Shown in pieces: positions 33,111-35,657 of a stretch of DNA of 35,657 nt. This DNA comes from Planctomycetota bacterium (GTDB taxonomy: Bacteria > Planctomycetota > Planctomycetia > Pirellulales > Pirellulaceae), in NCBI GenBank assembly GCA_024276655.1, contig JAJRWU010000323.1, forward strand, positions 1 to 35,657, in the 5' to 3' direction. The notes under the pieces are model-generated. The model was not told the origin of the DNA. It ran no database searches and was given only the letters and a program-made list of their open reading frames with translations. Both the position numbers and the translations under genes were made by a program. Each line of letters starts with the position of its first letter. The stretch's first letter is position 1.

Positions 33111-35306
33111 ATGAGCCAGACGCAAGTTCCTCCAGTGGCAAGCAACGACAATGTGGAAGCCGTGGGTGAATTGCCGGCGCAAACGCTCTACGACAAATGC
33201 GTGGCGGTGGCCCATAACTTGTGGTGGTCGTGGCATCCTGAGGTGGTCAACCTATTTCGCGACCTCGACCCCATTCGCTGGCGCCAGTTAGACCACAACC
33301 CGATCGCGTTGCTCAAGGAATTCACGCCTGAAGCTCTCGAAGCCCGGGCGGGCGAAATGGTGCTTTATAGTCGCATCAACCACGCCTACCGTCGGTTGAA
33401 GGAATACACCTCCAGCAAAAAAACCTGGAGCGCCGCCAATGCCGGCGTGTTGGGCGCCAAACCGGTGGCCTATTTTTCCGCGGAGTTCGGCATTCATGAG
33501 TCGATGCCGATCTATTCCGGCGGTTTGGGCGTTATCTCGGGCGATCATGTCAAAAGCGCCAGCGGTTTGGGCGTGCCGTTGGTTGGCATCGGCCTGTTCT
33601 ACGATCAAGGTTATTTCCGCCAACGTCTTGACGATGACGGCTACCAGATTGAAGAATACCAATACACGAAAGTGGAAGACCTGCCGATGCAGCCGGCCGT
33701 TTCGCCCGACGGCGAGCCGATCATGGTGGAGGTGGAAACTCGCGACGGCGTACTCAAGGCGAAGGTCTGGCTGGTGCAAGTGGGGCGCGTGAAGCTCTAT
33801 CTGTTGGATTGCGATGTCGAAGGCAATAAACCCGAAGACCGCGAACTCACCAGCCGTTTGTATGGCGGCGACCAGCGTACGCGCATTCGCCAAGAGATGG
33901 TGCTGGGCGTCGGCGGAGTGCGGGCGTTGCGAGCGCTGGGCATCACGCCCGGCGTTTATCATCTCAACGAAGGACACAGCGCCTTCGCGCCGCTGGAAGT
34001 GATTCGGCATCGCATCCACCACGATGGAATGTCGTTCGACGACGCCCTCCGCGAAGTCGCCCAACACACCGTATTCACCACACACACGCCTGTTCCCGCC
34101 GGGCATGATCGGTTCGACGCCAACATGGTGGAGGAGCATTTGGGCCCCTTGCGAGATCAATTGGGAATCTCCCACGACCAACTCATGGGGTTGGGGCGGG
34201 TGGAGCCTCAGAACGAAAACGAATCTTTCTGCATGACGGTCGTGGGCTTGAAATTATCGCGCCGCGCCAATGCGGTCAGCTCATTGCATGGGCATGTCAG
34301 CCGGCGTATGTGGGCGCACCTCTGGCCTTGGCGCGTGGAGGAGGAAATTCCGATTGGGCACATCACCAACGGCGTTCATACGCAGAGTTGGCTCGCCTGG
34401 CAGATGCTGCATCTTTACGACCGCCACTTCCCGGCCGGCTGGAGAACCCAAGTGGGCGAAGCCGATGCTTGGCAGAGCATTCACAAAGTCGACCCCGGTG
34501 AACTCTGGGAAACCCACAACGCGTTGAAGAATCTGTTGCTGGCGTTCGTCCGCCGTCGCGTGAGTCGGCAATGTCGTCGGCGAGGCGAAAGCGAGGAATC
34601 GATTGAGGCGGCTCGCAACGTGCTCGATCCCAACATTCTCACGATCGGCTTCGGCCGCCGTTTCGCCACCTACAAACGCGCCGATTTGTTCCTCTCCGAT
34701 ATGGACCGCATCTGCGGCCTGCTGAACGACGCCGAACGCCCGATCCAGATTATTTTCGCCGGCAAGGCGCATCCCAAGGACGAACCGGGCAAGCAACTGA
34801 TCCAGCGTATTTCCAATGCGCGGCACGACGACCGGCTCAAACACAGAATCGTGTTCGTCGAGGATTACGATATCAACGTTTGCCGACATTTAATTCAGGG
34901 GGTTGATGTTTGGTTGAACAACCCGCGTCGTCCGTTGGAGGCTTCCGGCACGAGCGGCCAAAAAGTGGTGCTCAATGGCGGGCTGAACCTCTCGGTTCTT
35001 GATGGCTGGTGGGCCGAAGCGTACGACGGCTCCAACGGCTTCGCCATTGGCGTGGGAACCAGCCATGTTTCCGATGAAGAAACCGATCATCGCGATGCGG
35101 AACATCTTTTTCGCGTGCTCGAAGAGCAGGTCATTCCGACATTCTACCAACGCGACGTCGACGGCCTGCCGTTGCAATGGATCAAAATGATGATGAATTC
35201 CATTAGCACGCTGGCTTGGCGTTTCAGTTCGCACCGCATGATGATGGACTACACCCGCTCCTGCTACGTGCCCGCCGCCGGCGGCGTGAGTTGCGATATG
35301 CCCTAA
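33111..35306 (+). CDS. glgP: alpha-glucan (glycogen/maltodextrin) phosphorylase
   Basis: 731 residues from ATG 33111 (AGGGAG upstream; the frame extends to 32910 through repeat sequence). The N-terminal DUF3417-type segment (HNLWWSWHPEVVNLFRDLDP) and YFSAEFGIHESMPIYSGGLG are typical of the shorter alpha-glucan phosphorylase subfamily. Further on are HLNEGHSAF, HTPVPAGHDRF and HITNGVHTQSW. The C-terminal glycosyltransferase B half has IGFGRRFATYKRADL and RPLEASGTSGQKVVLNGGLN, which holds the PLP lysine. It releases glucose-1-phosphate from glycogen or maltodextrin in the cytoplasm. It is followed by a terminator palindrome. Confidence 0.93.
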   Translation: MSQTQVPPVASNDNVEAVGELPAQTLYDKCVAVAHNLWWSWHPEVVNLFRDLDPIRWRQLDHNPIALLKEFTPEALEARAGEMVLYSRINHAYRRLKEYTSSKKTWSAANAGVLGAKPVAYFSAEFGIHESMPIYSGGLGVISGDHVKSASGLGVPLVGIGLFYDQGYFRQRLDDDGYQIEEYQYTKVEDLPMQPAVSPDGEPIMVEVETRDGVLKAKVWLVQVGRVKLYLLDCDVEGNKPEDRELTSRLYGGDQRTRIRQEMVLGVGGVRALRALGITPGVYHLNEGHSAFAPLEVIRHRIHHDGMSFDDALREVAQHTVFTTHTPVPAGHDRFDANMVEEHLGPLRDQLGISHDQLMGLGRVEPQNENESFCMTVVGLKLSRRANAVSSLHGHVSRRMWAHLWPWRVEEEIPIGHITNGVHTQSWLAWQMLHLYDRHFPAGWRTQVGEADAWQSIHKVDPGELWETHNALKNLLLAFVRRRVSRQCRRRGESEESIEAARNVLDPNILTIGFGRRFATYKRADLFLSDMDRICGLLNDAERPIQIIFAGKAHPKDEPGKQLIQRISNARHDDRLKHRIVFVEDYDINVCRHLIQGVDVWLNNPRRPLEASGTSGQKVVLNGGLNLSVLDGWWAEAYDGSNGFAIGVGTSHVSDEETDHRDAEHLFRVLEEQVIPTFYQRDVDGLPLQWIKMMMNSISTLAWRFSSHRMMMDYTRSCYVPAAGGVSCDMP

Positions 35307-35343
35307 AGAATAGTTCTGAAATAAATTACCGATCGCGACTCAA

Positions 35344-35376
35344 AAAAGCCCGGCATTTTCAAAATGCCGGGCTTTT
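35344..35376. terminator. bidirectional terminator-like palindrome (copy 9)
   Basis: AAAAGCCCGGCATTTT, central C, complement. It lies 38 bp after the phosphorylase stop. Confidence 0.75.
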
Positions 35377-35447
35377 AATTTGGCCTGTAAATTCAGCAAC
35401 GATAGGGGTAGGGAGAACCGGTTGAATTTCCGGTTCCCCCTCCCTCC

Positions 35448-35480
35448 GAACCGTACGTGCGGTTCTCCCGCATACGGCTC
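35448..35480 (-). ncRNA. group II intron domain V
   Basis: GAGCCGTATGCGG...CCGCACGTACGGTTC on the minus strand is the conserved catalytic domain V hairpin, with the AGC-type triad region at the base. Confidence 0.88.
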
Positions 35481-35485
35481 TCCAG

Positions 35486-35657
35486 TTAGTAGTTTCCCTC
35501 AAGGGATTGGACGAACCGGCGATGGGCGTCGCTCAGGCTGCGAAACCCATGATCCGTAAAGTAGGCGTTCGGCCATCGAACCGTGCGACTAAGTCGCTTT
35601 CGATTAACCCGGTTGCGTTTCAATAACAATCGACGAAGACGCTTGCGAGTGCGAGCA
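35486..35657 (-). CDS. ltrA: group II intron reverse transcriptase/maturase, C-terminal fragment
   Basis: The last 56 codons before TAA 35486-35488; the rest lies beyond the window. The peptide is very basic (KRLRRLLLKRNRVNRKRL), followed by RWPNAYFTDHGFRSLSDAH. The RWPNAYF-x-x-x-G-x-x-SL ending is the usual C-terminus of bacterial intron-encoded reverse transcriptases. It would splice and mobilise the intron. Intactness cannot be judged here. Confidence 0.85.
   Translation of the reverse strand, partial: ARTRKRLRRLLLKRNRVNRKRLSRTVRWPNAYFTDHGFRSLSDAHRRFVQSLEGNY

Larger units (their letters stand above)
35401..35657 (-). mobile_element. 3' end of a group II intron (continues beyond the window)
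   Basis: On the minus strand the order is: C-terminus of an intron reverse transcriptase, a domain V hairpin (35448-35480), and a domain VI-like hairpin (GAACCGG...CCGGTTC, 35414-35437) ending ...CTACCCCTAT at about 35402. This is the standard end of a bacterial group II intron. The 3' exon is the intergenic DNA downstream of glgP, about 25 bp from the terminator palindrome. Confidence 0.88.

Overview
The window looks like a chromosomal segment of a planctomycete, most likely a Pirellulales-type lineage. The support is a DUF1559 prepilin-like protein followed by a small carboxypeptidase-regulatory-like lipoprotein, Tat-exported Gfo/Idh/MocA oxidoreductases, an exported PQQ-type beta-propeller protein, a PhoPQ-activated-pathogenicity-like protein, a squalene-cyclase-fold protein with a long Pro-rich N-terminus, a DksA-lspA pair and an archaeal-type formyltransferase (Ftr) of tetrahydromethanopterin C1 metabolism. 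The placement is inferred from gene content; no 16S gene is present.

Layout. 1-550: initiator tRNA-Met and a promoter-like stretch. 555-2603: Pro-rich squalene-cyclase-fold protein. 2600-4305: a beta-barrel gene boxed by 117-bp inverted repeats. 4419-6716: a mercury-type operon on the minus strand (merR, a 4-TM MerC/MerT-like protein, a small exported Cys-rich protein and a MerP-like protein with TPR-like helices). 6768-9809: exported PQQ propeller with an embedded methyltransferase domain. 9953-10192: orphan ParD-like antitoxin. 10256-17993: three Gfo/Idh/MocA oxidoreductases, an SSS symporter and a nitrilase-family amidohydrolase, separated by three copies of a palindromic element. 18173-18733: His-rich lipoprotein gene broken by a stop. 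18834-26881: DAP decarboxylase-like enzyme, sialidase-like protein, LRR protein, Ftr, a small membrane protein, a TPR protein and a PhoPQ-like protein. 27026-28543: lipoprotein plus an interrupted DUF1559 gene. 28713-29689: TetR regulator and tRNA-Gly. 30351-35306: DksA/TraR-type protein, lspA, a FixJ-type regulator and alpha-glucan phosphorylase. 35401-35657: 3' end of a group II intron.

The most notable finding is the MerP-like gene at 4419-5261. Its signal peptide and HMA domain are continuous in one frame only if two TGA codons are read through. Those two TGAs fall exactly on the two cysteines of the GMTCxxC metal-binding motif. A SECIS-like hairpin with an AGGUG loop lies 28 and 37 nt downstream of them. 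The simplest reading is a selenoprotein with a Sec-Pro-Thr-Sec (UxxU) metal site. It sits in an operon whose MerR has all three mercury-ligand cysteines at canonical spacing and which carries two near-identical MerR-type promoters. No merA and no Sec machinery lie in the window.

Separately, three other genes carry one in-frame TAA or TAG each in otherwise intact reading frames. These look like recent nonsense mutations or base errors. The window is also rich in short palindromic repeats: a bidirectional terminator-like hairpin at nine places, a roughly 134-bp palindromic element in three copies, and several other inverted-repeat elements.
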